Positions 19,072 through 29,188 of a stretch of 64,000 nt of DNA are shown piece by piece. Under the pieces are notes generated by a model. The model searched no databases, was not told the origin of the DNA, and saw only the letters and a program-made list of their open reading frames with translations. Both the position numbers and the translations under genes were made by a program. Each line of letters starts with the position of its first letter. Within the stretch, counting starts at the first letter, position 1. Source of the DNA: Acetoanaerobium noterae (lineage in GTDB: Bacteria; Bacillota; Clostridia; Peptostreptococcales; Filifactoraceae); contig NZ_FUYN01000003.1 of assembly GCF_900168025.1 (NCBI RefSeq), positions 248,001 through 312,000 of the forward strand. The letters run 5' to 3'.

Positions 19072-20009
19072 TGCTTCACCTTAAATACCCTGTGATTTTT
19101 TGAGTATCCCTTGTATGAAAAATATGGAGTAAGAATTTTTAATATACCTCTAATAGCTGGATTATTATGGTGAAGATATAGGTATTTAGGTATCTCTTTG
19201 CAGCCTATTTTGGATTTTGATTCTTCTGAAGTCTGCCCAAAATTAATACTAAAAACGCCTCTACTAATGCCTTGATTTACTATAAATAAAAGCATGTTGT
19301 AATAGATATCATAGGTTTTTACATCTTCTTCTTTAAATCCGCAAAAAATAAATAATAGCTGATTATTTCTTTCTAGTAGCTGCACAAACGCAAGTACTTC
19401 ATTTTCAGCGTTTCTAAACTCATACATTTCGCTGTCAAATTCCCTAAAAAATTCAATATGAAGAAGCTCTAGCTTATTATCAGAGCGCTTATATACATCC
19501 TCATAAAGCTTATAGTGATCTGAAGTGAAAGCTTCTGGCTCTAGTCTTGTTATTCTTAGGTCTTTTCCTTTTTCAATCGCTAGGTTTAGCCTTCTTCTAT
19601 AGCTACTTCTTAGAGAACTCATATAATCCTCAAAGGTATTGAACTTATTATATAACATAAAATTTGAAAGCGTTCTTCCTCTATTAGTAAAAGGTGTATC
19701 GCTGTTTAAAACAAGACTTAACCCACTTATGTTCTTTAATATCTTATCGAGATTAGCTTCATCTCCAAAAACAGAGCTCATTTCCATAGAAATAGGCATT
19801 GCTACTATTCTAACTGGGAGCTCTAGCTTTAAGCCTTTCTTGAAATTGAAAATATTTAGTTTATGCAAATATGTAACTGCCAGTGTTTTATCACAGCTAT
19901 AGTATTGTTGTCCACAACTATTCACTTTTTCCAAAAGTAATAATAATTCCTTAATATCTTCTTCTATTTCGCTTGATTTTACATCAGATATACTGGTGTA
20001 GATTTTCAT
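19068..20009 (-). CDS. GNAT/FemAB-type acyltransferase-like protein
   Basis: 313 residues. The middle (YMSSLRSSYRRRLNLAIEKG) resembles the Acetyltransf_6/BioF2-like group of FemAB-related proteins, where a Ser-Tyr-Arg-Arg-rich helix precedes the acyl-CoA or aminoacyl donor fold; the C-terminal half has LLFIFCGFKEE and INFGQTSEESKSKIGC. The start at 20009 follows GGAG and lies one base after the previous stop; an upstream in-frame ATG at 20072 would overlap that gene. Probably N-acylates a biosynthetic product of the operon. Donor and acceptor unknown. Confidence 0.72.
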   Translation of the reverse strand: MKIYTSISDVKSSEIEEDIKELLLLLEKVNSCGQQYYSCDKTLAVTYLHKLNIFNFKKGLKLELPVRIVAMPISMEMSSVFGDEANLDKILKNISGLSLVLNSDTPFTNRGRTLSNFMLYNKFNTFEDYMSSLRSSYRRRLNLAIEKGKDLRITRLEPEAFTSDHYKLYEDVYKRSDNKLELLHIEFFREFDSEMYEFRNAENEVLAFVQLLERNNQLLFIFCGFKEEDVKTYDIYYNMLLFIVNQGISRGVFSINFGQTSEESKSKIGCKEIPKYLYLHHNNPAIRGILKILTPYFSYKGYSKNHRVFKVKQ

Positions 20010-20010
20010 G

Positions 20011-21090
20011 CTAAAGCTCCTTAATATAGGCAACGTAATTTTTGCAAACTCCATCTGCCCATTTATAGCCAAAATTTCCCGACATTATATTTTCTTTAAG
20101 TACCCAGCCTGACTCAAAGGACTTATATCGCCCTTTCGTAAGGGTAAAGCAGTAGTCAAACAAAGCTAATATGGCTCCTTTTTTTTGCTCCTCTTCTATT
20201 ATGCCCATCTCAACAATTTTGAACTTATCAATTTTATGATTGAAGAGCTTATTATTAATTACAGTTTTTAATCCTACTGTCTCTTTGCTACTCATCAGCT
20301 GATGAAAGTCAGGATACCAAAGCATAAACCCAACCTCTATATTGTCTTTTAATACAAACAAAAGATTTTCTGGTCTTAATAGCATTTTGAAATCCTTAAA
20401 AAGCTCTAAATCCTCTTCTTCTACTCTTTTATAATAAAATGGATGATTCCTAAATGCATCGTTGTTAATTCTAGTATAGATTTTAGCTTCTCTTTCCATA
20501 TTTTTAAAATCAGCATGCCTAACTGAGTATTTACTTTTTAGCTTTTGCCTTAATTTATCGCTAATCAAAGTAAAATCAGCTTCCATATTTTTATGAAAAG
20601 TCACCATATCAATACCGCTAAACCCATAACTTTCAAAGTAATCGTGAATAAAAGGTTCATTATGTGCCATACCAAAGCTTTGGGGTTTTGAATACGAGTC
20701 CTTTAAATAGCCTAGCCCATAGTTGACATGTATATTTAAAGATGCGCAAATAAACTTAGTCTGCCATTTTTTTGATATTTCTTCAGCTTTTTCGTATACA
20801 AGATTGAATCCTTCTATACAATATTCTTTGGATTCAAAAAAACTCATTTGTAAATACTCTTGCATTCTAGATGCTTTTGCTAGTAAACAGCACATGACTA
20901 TCTCATCATTATTTTTTACAATAAGAGGCACGATTTCAATTGATTTACTCATCACAGATTGCTCAAATAAAATGCCCTTTAGCAGTCCTGAAAGAGAGTC
21001 TCTTCTAAGCTCATGATTATGGTACTGAGATATATAAAAATTTAGAAAATCCTTTTTTTCTTTTTTAGAATTTGCAATTATTAGCTCCAT
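20011..21090 (-). CDS. Uncharacterised protein, possibly GNAT-fold
   Basis: 359 residues. I do not recognise a precise family. The C-terminal third (LLFVLKDNIEVGFMLWYPD, then KIVEMGIIEEEQKKGAILALFDYC) has the strand-turn-helix look of a GNAT acetyl-CoA site, including an acidic EEEQKKG in the position of the usual R/Q-x-x-G-x-G/A loop. No signal peptide or membrane helix. Second gene of the operon, 11 bases after the exporter. The two successive acyltransferase-like proteins suggest two acyl or aminoacyl additions. Confidence 0.65.
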   Translation of the reverse strand: MELIIANSKKEKKDFLNFYISQYHNHELRRDSLSGLLKGILFEQSVMSKSIEIVPLIVKNNDEIVMCCLLAKASRMQEYLQMSFFESKEYCIEGFNLVYEKAEEISKKWQTKFICASLNIHVNYGLGYLKDSYSKPQSFGMAHNEPFIHDYFESYGFSGIDMVTFHKNMEADFTLISDKLRQKLKSKYSVRHADFKNMEREAKIYTRINNDAFRNHPFYYKRVEEEDLELFKDFKMLLRPENLLFVLKDNIEVGFMLWYPDFHQLMSSKETVGLKTVINNKLFNHKIDKFKIVEMGIIEEEQKKGAILALFDYCFTLTKGRYKSFESGWVLKENIMSGNFGYKWADGVCKNYVAYIKEL

Positions 21091-21101
21091 AATTTTCCTT
21101 T

Positions 21102-22157
21102 CTAATGCTGGTGTCTATGATGAACCTCTGGCGTATGTGAATGACTATGTGTTACTTCTTCATGTATATGCTCATGACTGTGCTCACCTATAAATTCTGG
21201 AGCATGGGTATGTGTGTGATGGTTATCATCATGCCTATGCTTGTGTTCATGAGTTTCTAAGGTATGAATATGGGCATGCTCATGGTCTTCGGTCACTGCA
21301 AAATAAGTTCCAATTAGCATGATAAATAGTGCTGTGAGAAAAGATGGAGTAATAGCTTCTTTTAACACTATCCAAGATATTAGCACTCCAATAAAAGGAG
21401 CGGCTGCGTAGTATGCACTTGTTCTTGCCGCGCCAAGCTCTCTTTGGGCTCTAATATACATAAGCAGACTAAGACCATAAGCAACAAATCCCAAAAGCAA
21501 AGCAATCAAAGCATATGAAATATCAATTTTTATATCCTTTGATAACCAAGCAATTAATAAAGCCCCAAAGCCCGAACCTAACCCCTTTATTACTACAATT
21601 TGTCCAGGGTCTTTAATTGAAAGCATTCTAGTGCAATTATTTTCAAGTCCCCAGCTCACACATGCAAGCAAAACAAAAACTGATCCTACAGAAAAAGTAA
21701 AGCTACTTATATCTTCAAAGGTCAGTACTATACTCGATAATGTAATAAAGAAAATAGCTGTCCACATTCTTTTTCCTACAGCTTCCTTAAAGATAAATAA
21801 TGCTATCATTGCAGTTGCAACTATTTCAAAATTATTTAATAAAGAAGCGTTTGATGATGTGGTTTTTGTAAGTCCTATCATCAGAAATATAGGAGCCGCA
21901 ATATCTAGGATTATCATACCTATAATATATGGGAGCTCCTTTTTTGTTAAGCTCGCTTCATAGCTTTGAGCTTTAGATATTTTTTTGATAATTTGAAGTG
22001 TAAGCATCCCAATTCCAGCTCCTAAATATAGCATGGACGCCATAATTGTTGGGCTTAGCTTTTCAAGCAATAGCTTTGATGCAGGAGAGCTAACTCCATA
22101 TAAAGATGCCGCCGCTATAGCCATCATAACGTATTTTGTATTTGTAGTTTGCTTCAT
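21102..22157 (-). CDS. EamA/DMT-family transporter with His-rich C-terminal tail
   Basis: 351 residues. Ten predicted membrane helices in two EamA repeats (first opening SLYGVSSPASKLLL, second near WGLENNCTRML), typical of the drug/metabolite transporter superfamily. The last 60 residues (about 292-351) are a hydrophilic tail with more than 20 histidines interleaved with Glu, Asp and Thr, which should bind Zn, Ni or Co. First gene of the radical SAM operon, so it may export the product; the tail suggests metal sensing or storage. Alternative: a permease unrelated to the biosynthetic genes. Confidence 0.85.
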   Translation of the reverse strand: MKQTTNTKYVMMAIAAASLYGVSSPASKLLLEKLSPTIMASMLYLGAGIGMLTLQIIKKISKAQSYEASLTKKELPYIIGMIILDIAAPIFLMIGLTKTTSSNASLLNNFEIVATAMIALFIFKEAVGKRMWTAIFFITLSSIVLTFEDISSFTFSVGSVFVLLACVSWGLENNCTRMLSIKDPGQIVVIKGLGSGFGALLIAWLSKDIKIDISYALIALLLGFVAYGLSLLMYIRAQRELGAARTSAYYAAAPFIGVLISWIVLKEAITPSFLTALFIMLIGTYFAVTEDHEHAHIHTLETHEHKHRHDDNHHTHTHAPEFIGEHSHEHIHEEVTHSHSHTPEVHHRHQH

Positions 22158-22218
22158 TATCCCTAACCCACCCTTATTTATATTTCTAAGATTGTTTTTT
22201 GTAGATTTATTATATCCT

Positions 22219-23301
22219 TTAAAACCATTTTCTAGCTTTGAAATATGTTATCATCCCAGAGGCTAGAGTTATGCAAAATATAGCAAAGTAAATAAAGGAT
22301 TTTGGTTCATTTAAGCCTGGCATATACTTAAAATTCATACCAAATACTCCTGCCAAAAATGATAAAGGAATAAAGATAGCTGAAAAAATAGTAAGTGTCA
22401 TCATAGCTCTGTTCATTCTCATGCTTACGTTTGACATCGAAACCTCATGAAGGCTATTGCTCATTTCTCTATAACCCATAATTGAATCTGATATTTGGCT
22501 GAGGTGGTCCTTTATATCTGAATAATAAGGTAACATATCCTGAGTATAAAAAGCACTATCCTCAGTTACAAATCTTCTCAAGGTATCTTGAAGTGGAGAA
22601 ATTGAATTGCTGAAATATAAAAGCTCTTTTCTAAGCCTATATAGTTCTTCTTTATTTGGGCTTCTTTCTTCTATAATTTGCATCTCAATTTCATTAAATC
22701 TAAGAGAAATATAATTTATAACAAGCATATATTCATCAACTATTGCATCGAGTATAGAATAAAATAGATAACTTGAATCCTCGAATCTGAGCTGACCTTT
22801 TTGACTTTCTAATCTACTTCTTATATGGTCAAATACATCTCCTGGCGTTTCTTGAAAAGTGATTACTAAATTATTTTTTACAATGACTGAAACCTGTTCA
22901 TGAATAATTTCCTCTTCATTTAGATATATCATTTTAAATATAGAAAACAAATAATCATTATGGTTTATTATTTTACTCCACTGTGAAACATGGACAATAT
23001 CTTCTAAATCCATATGATGGATATTTAGAGAACTACCAATCAGCTCTATTATCTTCTTATTGTGAAGCCCTATAATATTAATCCAAATAATTTCCTCTTC
23101 GAAATCGCTACCAGAAATTATTTTACTTATATTTTTAATATCTGCCTCGGCATCGATTTGAAATTTATCTTTGTTATATCTAATAACCTCTATTTTTATA
23201 TCTACATCTGAATAATCTCCTGAATAATCAATAGTTCCAGGAGGCGTTCCGATAGATTGCTTTTTCGTTCTTAATAAATCAAATGGGTCATGGATATTCA
23301 T
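22219..23301 (-). CDS. corA: CorA-type Mg2+/Co2+ transporter
   Basis: 360 residues. A large N-terminal cytoplasmic domain, a long helix, then two C-terminal membrane helices with the signature G-M-N between them (GVFGMNFKYMPG), which forms the pore entrance of the pentamer. The start at 23301 has CCTCCT (GGAGG on the coding strand) nine bases away; a longer frame up to 23364 is not supported. It ends 61 bases before the EamA gene, so readthrough into the radical SAM operon is possible. Mg2+ is the usual substrate, Co2+ possible. Confidence 0.93.
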   Translation of the reverse strand: MNIHDPFDLLRTKKQSIGTPPGTIDYSGDYSDVDIKIEVIRYNKDKFQIDAEADIKNISKIISGSDFEEEIIWINIIGLHNKKIIELIGSSLNIHHMDLEDIVHVSQWSKIINHNDYLFSIFKMIYLNEEEIIHEQVSVIVKNNLVITFQETPGDVFDHIRSRLESQKGQLRFEDSSYLFYSILDAIVDEYMLVINYISLRFNEIEMQIIEERSPNKEELYRLRKELLYFSNSISPLQDTLRRFVTEDSAFYTQDMLPYYSDIKDHLSQISDSIMGYREMSNSLHEVSMSNVSMRMNRAMMTLTIFSAIFIPLSFLAGVFGMNFKYMPGLNEPKSFIYFAIFCITLASGMITYFKARKWF

Positions 23302-23615
23302 GCTTTTAAACCTCCTGATTTTTGTAACAAATCTTATGCATAAATAGATTGCATTACTATTCAAATTTTATATTTTTTAATCTCAAATCTCAAAAAATCA
23401 TTTACTTATATTATACTCCAAAAAATGTATATTCATGATAATTTAATGTCACTCATTATGCTAATACCTAAACCTATTAAATCAATAAATCCTGTTCACG
23501 AATCTCGCTAAACTCTTTTTATTAAAAAAGCTCTAGCCAATTTTATTATAATTGAATAGAGCTTTTTATCGAGATTGTTATTTTACTGATTTATCACATT
23601 ATATTAAGATAAAAA
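23302..23615. other. Intergenic region holding the chemoreceptor terminator
   Basis: Apart from the ribosome binding site of corA and the hairpin at 23523-23570, this AT-rich spacer shows nothing I can name. A promoter for corA should be here. Confidence 0.5.
23523..23570 (-). terminator. Rho-independent terminator downstream of the chemoreceptor
   Basis: Arms AAAAAGCTCTA / TAGAGCTTTTT with an inner AATT/AATT pairing. The T-run on the minus strand fits termination of the gene at 23616-25604. Confidence 0.85.
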
Positions 23616-25604
23616 TCATATTTTAAACCTCAAAATAATTTGTTGAAGGTTTTCTGCTAGCTCTGCAAGCGACTCACTTGCACTGGATATTTCTTCTATA
23701 GATGCTGTTTGCTCTTCTATAGAGCCTGAGATTTCTTGAGTGGATGCAGAATTTTCTTCAGCCACAGCAGATAAATGTTCAAACGCTTCTACTATCACAT
23801 TTTTCATTATCTCCATTTCTCTACATGAAGAGTTCAGATTATCAATGCAGCTTTGAGCAATAACCATAAAATCTCCAATTTCTTCATATTTAACTTTACT
23901 TTTATCTACAACTTTAAACTGCTCTTTTGCAATTACTAAAACTTTTTCCACAGTATTTACAGCATCTTGCGCGTTACTTTGAAGCTCTTTTACCACACCA
24001 TCTATTGATTTCGTTGATAATGATGACTGCTCTGCCAATTTTCTAATTTCTTCAGCTACAACAGAAAATCCTTTCCCAGCTTCTCCTGCCCTTGCCGCTT
24101 CAATTGCAGCATTTAGAGCTAATAGGTTGGTTTGCTCAGCGATTGATGCTATAACATGGCTTGCTTCACCTATTTTTTCTGAGCTGTGATTAGTTTTAAT
24201 TATTACATCATGAATAGCCTTTATAGCTATACTGCTGTCATTAGTAATTTCTGTAAGAGATTGAATATCCTTTATCCCTTCAGTTACAGCTACATTAACT
24301 TTTTTAGAGGCAATGTTGAGGTCATCCATATATTTTATGTCAGTTTCTATTGTCTGACCTAAATTAACAGCATTATAAACTCCTTTTTCAGTACTTTGAG
24401 CTTGCTCTGATGCGCTAAGTGCAACCTGTTCTATAGCTTTTGCAATTTCTTCAGCCGCATAAGAAGATTGTGAAGCAGTTGCTGTCAGCTCTTCTGAAGC
24501 TGAGGTCAAGCTTTGAGATGATATACTCATTTTACCTAGTATTTCTCTTAAATTCAAAATTACTGTTTGCATAGACACTGCTAATATTCCTATTTCGTCT
24601 GATTTTTTTAATAGCTTATCCTCTATATCCTCAGTAATATCCAGCTCAGATATTTTTTTAGCGCAATTCTTTATATTTATTATAGGATCTGCAATATTCC
24701 TACCTATAAAGTAGGTGATAACTATACTTATTAACAATATTATAAAAGTAATTGTTAATATTGATTTTTGAATAGTTGGAACTGAAGAAAGAACTTCCTC
24801 TTCATCCGCAGTCAATATCAAAGTCCATGGTGTTCCTTCTATGGGAGTAAAGGCTGCATATAATTTTTTTCCATTGTAGTCATATGTAGATATTCCAATT
24901 GACTCTTTTGAAATCTTATCAAATAGATTTGCTACTGACTCAAAGCTTGAATCAGTTTTCGCAGATTCTATGGGATTGAATCCATTTATCACTAAGTTCA
25001 TGTCTGTATGTGCTACAACCGTACCCTCTTTATTTATGGCATAGGCATATCCCTCTTCACCATAATGCAGCTCATTAGTCAAAGCGCTAAGTCCTTTTCC
25101 ATCTCTCACTCCAACCAAAGCGCCAATCACTTGTCCATTTTTTTTGATAGGGGAGGCATATATTAAATTAAGTTCTTTAGTTGAGTTATCTAATAAAACA
25201 TCTGATATACTATCTTTTCCTTCAAGGGCTTTCAGAATAAAATCCATTTTTGAATAATCTTTAATGCTACCATCTGAAAAATAAGCTTTTCCATCTGGAT
25301 AAACTATTCCTAAGGCTAAGAAGTCAGTATCCTTTAAATGTTCTTTTATAAATACATTTTGAACTTCCCATGACATGCTTTGAATTTCTGGAAGTCCAGT
25401 TAGTGTATTTAATACTTTATGTTGAGCCAGTGCTCTGCTTTCAATTACATGTGCCCCTTCATGTAGTAAAAGCTTTAAACCATTTTCAGCTTCCTTAGAT
25501 ATAGCATTTGATGATTGAATAATCGATGATGCTCCTATTGCCATTGATGAAATCAAAATTAAAATAGAAAATAATGTAATTAATTTTGTTTTTATACTTT
25601 TCAT
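23616..25604 (-). CDS. Methyl-accepting chemotaxis protein
   Basis: 662 residues. Signal-anchor helix at about 5-28, an extracellular dCache-type sensor of about 245 residues (with [17 protein letters not shown] and [15 protein letters not shown] typical of Cache folds), a second helix, HAMP, and a long MCP signalling hairpin with the conserved tip [20 protein letters not shown]. Start at 25604 follows GGGAG; an extension to 25664 lacks a site. Signals to CheA/CheW encoded elsewhere. The dCache segment usually binds amino acids, carboxylates or purines; ligand unknown. Confidence 0.94.
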   Translation of the reverse strand: MKSIKTKLITLFSILILISSMAIGASSIIQSSNAISKEAENGLKLLLHEGAHVIESRALAQHKVLNTLTGLPEIQSMSWEVQNVFIKEHLKDTDFLALGIVYPDGKAYFSDGSIKDYSKMDFILKALEGKDSISDVLLDNSTKELNLIYASPIKKNGQVIGALVGVRDGKGLSALTNELHYGEEGYAYAINKEGTVVAHTDMNLVINGFNPIESAKTDSSFESVANLFDKISKESIGISTYDYNGKKLYAAFTPIEGTPWTLILTADEEEVLSSVPTIQKSILTITFIILLISIVITYFIGRNIADPIINIKNCAKKISELDITEDIEDKLLKKSDEIGILAVSMQTVILNLREILGKMSISSQSLTSASEELTATASQSSYAAEEIAKAIEQVALSASEQAQSTEKGVYNAVNLGQTIETDIKYMDDLNIASKKVNVAVTEGIKDIQSLTEITNDSSIAIKAIHDVIIKTNHSSEKIGEASHVIASIAEQTNLLALNAAIEAARAGEAGKGFSVVAEEIRKLAEQSSLSTKSIDGVVKELQSNAQDAVNTVEKVLVIAKEQFKVVDKSKVKYEEIGDFMVIAQSCIDNLNSSCREMEIMKNVIVEAFEHLSAVAEENSASTQEISGSIEEQTASIEEISSASESLAELAENLQQIILRFKI

Positions 25605-25959
25605 TGATTTTGCTCCCTGTATATTTATTAAGTAATCATTAATATCACTTAGAGAGATTATCATAAATATATCTGGAAATTCTATACAAAATAATTACAA
25701 ATATTTCAAAACCATCTAAAAAATATACACTATTTTTGAATATTTAATTATAAATCATTACAGTTCACGCAAATTTTTTTCATATATATTAAATTAAATT
25801 TAAACATAAGGTAAATTTATAGGTCTATGTTCTCATAAAATAATATAATCTTTTTGACATAGTATGATATAATACATAGTACACTAGGTATAAACTATTA
25901 ATATTTATACATGACTGTGATAACTTAAGATTATTTTCTTGGAATAATCGGGGGATAGT
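25605..25959. other. Intergenic region between divergent signalling genes
   Basis: 355 AT-rich bases between the chemoreceptor (-) and the diguanylate cyclase (+). A plausible minus-strand promoter is at 25681-25709. No riboswitch fold, RNA gene or repeat is recognisable. Confidence 0.5.
25681..25709 (-). promoter_or_regulatory. Possible promoter of the chemoreceptor gene
   Basis: On the minus strand TTGAAA, a 17-base spacer, then TATAGA. This is a weak sigma-A-type match about 77 bases before the start codon. No flagellar sigma-28 consensus was seen. Confidence 0.35.
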
Positions 25960-27918
25960 ATGAATTTAAATATATATGATTTTTTAATGGGCGTAATTAT
26001 ATCTATAGTACTGTTGTTTTTTGTTTTGTTTTATCACATTAAGCTATATAAAAACCATAGCTTTCTTAAAATATGGGTAGCAGGGACTGGGATGGTAATT
26101 TTAGGTTTCGTACTAAGTTTATTTGCAAGTGTTCCCTCCTTTAGACCCTATGCCATTATGTCTAGTAATTTATTGCTGATTCTAGGTCAAGGTGTTTATT
26201 ATATTTCTTTAAAAAGTTTTTTTGAAGATAAACTTAAGTTTAGTAATTACAGATCAGCTCTTTTTTCTTTTTTATTAATTTATATATCTGTGTTTTCAGA
26301 CAACACTACGCTTAGAATGTTTAGTACTTCTATTGTTTTACTGATGTTTTCAGCATTCGTGTTAAGACTTTTATATTCTCATAGAACCTCAGAGATACAT
26401 CGAAGTATTTCATTTTTGATAATTACATACTGGATAAATATTTCATTTTGGATTTTTAGAGTATTGTTTACTATCATGGTTCTTCCTTCTAAACCTGAAC
26501 TATATGAGTTTATAGTCCTGTTGACTGACTTATCTGCCTTACTGCCATCAGTACTAGGAAGCTTTGGTATTATCCTTCTAACAAATCAAAAGCTTTCTTC
26601 TATGCTCGAAAAAGAAAAAATAAAATTTTCTAATATAATAGATATCAGTCCAGATTTAGTTGTGGTAACTAAACTTTATGATGGTAAAATTTTTCATGCT
26701 AACAAGAAGTTCATAGATAAGCTTGGCTACAGATTTGAAGATATACAAAATAAATCTACTTTGGAACTAAATATTTGGAATGACAATTCAGCAAGGAATC
26801 TGTTCTTAAATGCCCTTGTGGAATGTGAAACTCTAGAAAACTATGAAGCCTATTTATATACCAAAGAAAGAGAGCCCTTTTTAGGAAGTATTTCATCTAG
26901 TAAAATAGTAATCGAAGATGAGCAATATGTGATATCAATAATTAGGGATGTAAGTGATTTAAGAGAAACTGAAAAGAAATTAATCGAAAGCGAGCAAAAA
27001 TACAAAGTTATCGCTCTTTCCTCTGCTAGCTGGGAGGCTTGGTTTAATGAAAATGGAAAGTTAATATGGACTAACGAAATGATAAAGCATATAATCGGAT
27101 ATTCGCCTAATGAAGCCACTAAGCTTGAAGACATCTTTAAAGACATCGTTATCTCAGACAATTTAGCTAGCCTTGCTAAAGAATATAAGTATGCCTTGAG
27201 TAGTAGAATTTCTGGTAAAAATGAATTTTTAATTAATCATAAAATATTTGGAGAAAGATGGATTTTGATTTCCTGGAAAAAAATTTATGATTCGAATAAT
27301 GTTTTTAGTGGATATAGGACAAGTACTATCGATATAACAGATCAGAAAAAAGCTGAGCTAAAAGCATCTGAGCTTGCTAACAAGCTAAAAATAGAAAAAG
27401 AAATAGCAGAAAAAAATTCTTTGATTGATTCTATGACCGGACTCGCAAATAGAAGATACCTAGAGCAACGCATAATGTATGAATACGCAAGAATGAAAAG
27501 AAATTGGTCTAATTTATCTATCATTATGATAGATGTAGATTTCTTCAAACTTTACAATGACGCTTACGGGCATGTTCAAGGAGATATTTGTTTGAAAACT
27601 ATAGCAGCTACTTTAAGATCTACCGTTAAACGACAAACTGATTTAGTAGCAAGATATGGAGGAGAGGAATTTGTAGTCCTTCTTCCTGAAACAGACAAGT
27701 ACTCCGCTAATATATTGGCAGATAATATCAAAACCAATATTGAAAATCTAGAAATAGAGCATATGACATCTACTATTTCTGATTATGTGACTGTGAGTAT
27801 TGGCATAGCAACTTTTACAAAAGATTGCAATGTAAGCTGTGAAGACCTCATTCAAAAAGCAGACTTCGCTTTATATGAGGCAAAAAAAATAGGAAGAAAT
27901 TCCATATCTCATGCCTAG
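25960..27918 (+). CDS. Membrane diguanylate cyclase with PAS domains
   Basis: 652 residues. Seven hydrophobic helices at about 5-210 form a MASE/7TM-type sensor, followed by two PAS domains (about 222-330 and 335-460) and a C-terminal GGDEF domain with the active-site sequence G-G-E-E-F in ARYGGEEFVV. The intact site predicts synthesis of c-di-GMP from two GTP. The start follows GGGGGA. Monocistronic, ending at a large palindrome. The sensed signal is unknown. Confidence 0.93.
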   Translation: MNLNIYDFLMGVIISIVLLFFVLFYHIKLYKNHSFLKIWVAGTGMVILGFVLSLFASVPSFRPYAIMSSNLLLILGQGVYYISLKSFFEDKLKFSNYRSALFSFLLIYISVFSDNTTLRMFSTSIVLLMFSAFVLRLLYSHRTSEIHRSISFLIITYWINISFWIFRVLFTIMVLPSKPELYEFIVLLTDLSALLPSVLGSFGIILLTNQKLSSMLEKEKIKFSNIIDISPDLVVVTKLYDGKIFHANKKFIDKLGYRFEDIQNKSTLELNIWNDNSARNLFLNALVECETLENYEAYLYTKEREPFLGSISSSKIVIEDEQYVISIIRDVSDLRETEKKLIESEQKYKVIALSSASWEAWFNENGKLIWTNEMIKHIIGYSPNEATKLEDIFKDIVISDNLASLAKEYKYALSSRISGKNEFLINHKIFGERWILISWKKIYDSNNVFSGYRTSTIDITDQKKAELKASELANKLKIEKEIAEKNSLIDSMTGLANRRYLEQRIMYEYARMKRNWSNLSIIMIDVDFFKLYNDAYGHVQGDICLKTIAATLRSTVKRQTDLVARYGGEEFVVLLPETDKYSANILADNIKTNIENLEIEHMTSTISDYVTVSIGIATFTKDCNVSCEDLIQKADFALYEAKKIGRNSISHA

Positions 27919-27931
27919 CTATAATAAATCA

Positions 27932-28034
27932 AAAAGGACTATCGAATATAAGAAAGGCAAATTCAATATATTGTGGCTCTTGATCAAGAATCAAACAATA
28001 TATTTTAATTTTCTTTTATTTTCGATAGTCCTTT
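27932..28034. repeat. 103-bp imperfect palindrome between convergent genes
   Basis: Outer arms AAAGGACTATCGAA / TTCGATAGTCCTTT pair perfectly. Inner arms AATATATTGT / ACAATATATT pair as well, and the centre is TTGATCAA. The whole forms one long hairpin between the diguanylate cyclase (+) and mtnA (-). It can act as a bidirectional terminator; the size is also compatible with a small non-autonomous element. Confidence 0.75.
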
Positions 28035-28111
28035 AATATTGCCTTACTAATCGTTGCAATCTCAGATTGTTAGTAGAGCTTCCTAGAATCTAAGTTTATT
28101 CAAAATAAGGT

Positions 28112-29176
28112 TTATTTTTCAAAAAGCTTTGGAAGTGATTCTTCATATGGAGGGTATGCAATTCCTTTTTCTGTTATTATAGCTGTGATGTATTTTGCAT
28201 CTGTTACATCAAAAGCTGGATTATAGGTTTTGATACCTTCTGGAGCCATTGGCTTTTCATACCAGGTCTTGTATATCTCTTCCCCAGGTCTTAGCTCTAT
28301 ATGAATATCTTTTCCTGTTTTTGTATTTAAATCTATAGTAGAAAGTGGAGCATGAACATATACAGGAATTCCATATTCTTTCGCAAGTATTGCCACTCCT
28401 GATGTTCCTATTTTATTTGCAGTGTCTCCGTTATATGCCACTCTATCACAACCTACCACCACTGCATCTATCCATCCATTTTTCATAACTATTGATGCCA
28501 TGTTGTCACAAATCAGTGTAACATCTATTCCTGCTTCATTTAGCTCCCAAGCAGTAAGTCTTGCTCCTTGAAGAAGAGGTCTTGTTTCATCAGCAAATAC
28601 TTTGAAATTATATCCTTTTTCAGCTCCAAGATAAAGTGGTGCAAGTGCTGTACCATATTTTGCCGTAGCTATAGTTCCAGCGTTGCAATGAGTAAGAATG
28701 CCCATCTCAGGTTTTAAAAGTGAAAGTGAATATTCTCCTATTGCTTTACACACCTTTTCATCTTCATCTCTAATAAAATGAGCTTCTGCTTTTAGTGCTT
28801 TGATAATTTCTGGTACAGCTTTATCTTTATTTTGCTTTAGGCAAGCTTCCATACGGTCTAGTGCCCAAAATAAATTTACAGCAGTTGGTCTTGATGATGC
28901 AATTCTTTCTTTAACTTTCATAAACTCAGCATAAAAGTCTTCATAATTTTCGCAGGTGCTTTTGCTTATTCCAAGATAAGCTCCATACGCTCCAGCTATT
29001 CCAATAGCAGGTGCTCCTCTTACTTGTAGCTTATATATCGCATCCCACACATCCTCAACTGTCTCTAGCTCAAGGTACGAAGTGGAATTAGGAAGCACTG
29101 TTTGATCTAAAATCACAAGTACATTTTTATCTTCATCCAGTCTTACAGACTGAAAGTTAAGCACATTATTAGACAT
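28112..29176 (-). CDS. mtnA: S-methyl-5-thioribose-1-phosphate isomerase (aldose to ketose)
   Basis: 354 residues, the usual MtnA length. The enzyme converts 5-methylthioribose-1-phosphate to 5-methylthioribulose-1-phosphate; homologues also isomerise 5-deoxyribose-1-phosphate. Family marks are RGAPAIG near 53-59, the catalytic Cys164 in [22 protein letters not shown] near 198-212, catalytic Asp244 in VGCDRVA and NKIGTSG. Ribosome binding site AGGAGG. Last gene of the microcompartment operon, directly after mtnK. None of the other methionine-salvage genes (mtnB, mtnC/X, mtnD, mtnW) is present, so the ketose phosphate probably goes to the aldolase at the other end of the operon. Confidence 0.93.
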   Translation of the reverse strand: MSNNVLNFQSVRLDEDKNVLVILDQTVLPNSTSYLELETVEDVWDAIYKLQVRGAPAIGIAGAYGAYLGISKSTCENYEDFYAEFMKVKERIASSRPTAVNLFWALDRMEACLKQNKDKAVPEIIKALKAEAHFIRDEDEKVCKAIGEYSLSLLKPEMGILTHCNAGTIATAKYGTALAPLYLGAEKGYNFKVFADETRPLLQGARLTAWELNEAGIDVTLICDNMASIVMKNGWIDAVVVGCDRVAYNGDTANKIGTSGVAILAKEYGIPVYVHAPLSTIDLNTKTGKDIHIELRPGEEIYKTWYEKPMAPEGIKTYNPAFDVTDAKYITAIITEKGIAYPPYEESLPKLFEK

Positions 29177-29188
29177 ATTTTCCTCCTA

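Noticed and set aside
25761-25775. GTTCACGCAAA resembling part of a c-di-GMP-I riboswitch near a diguanylate cyclase
   Set aside because: The surrounding conserved loops and the second half of the aptamer are missing; the match is short.
25854-25873. TTGACA followed by TATAAT upstream of the diguanylate cyclase
   Set aside because: The two hexamers are only eight bases apart, too close to act as one promoter.
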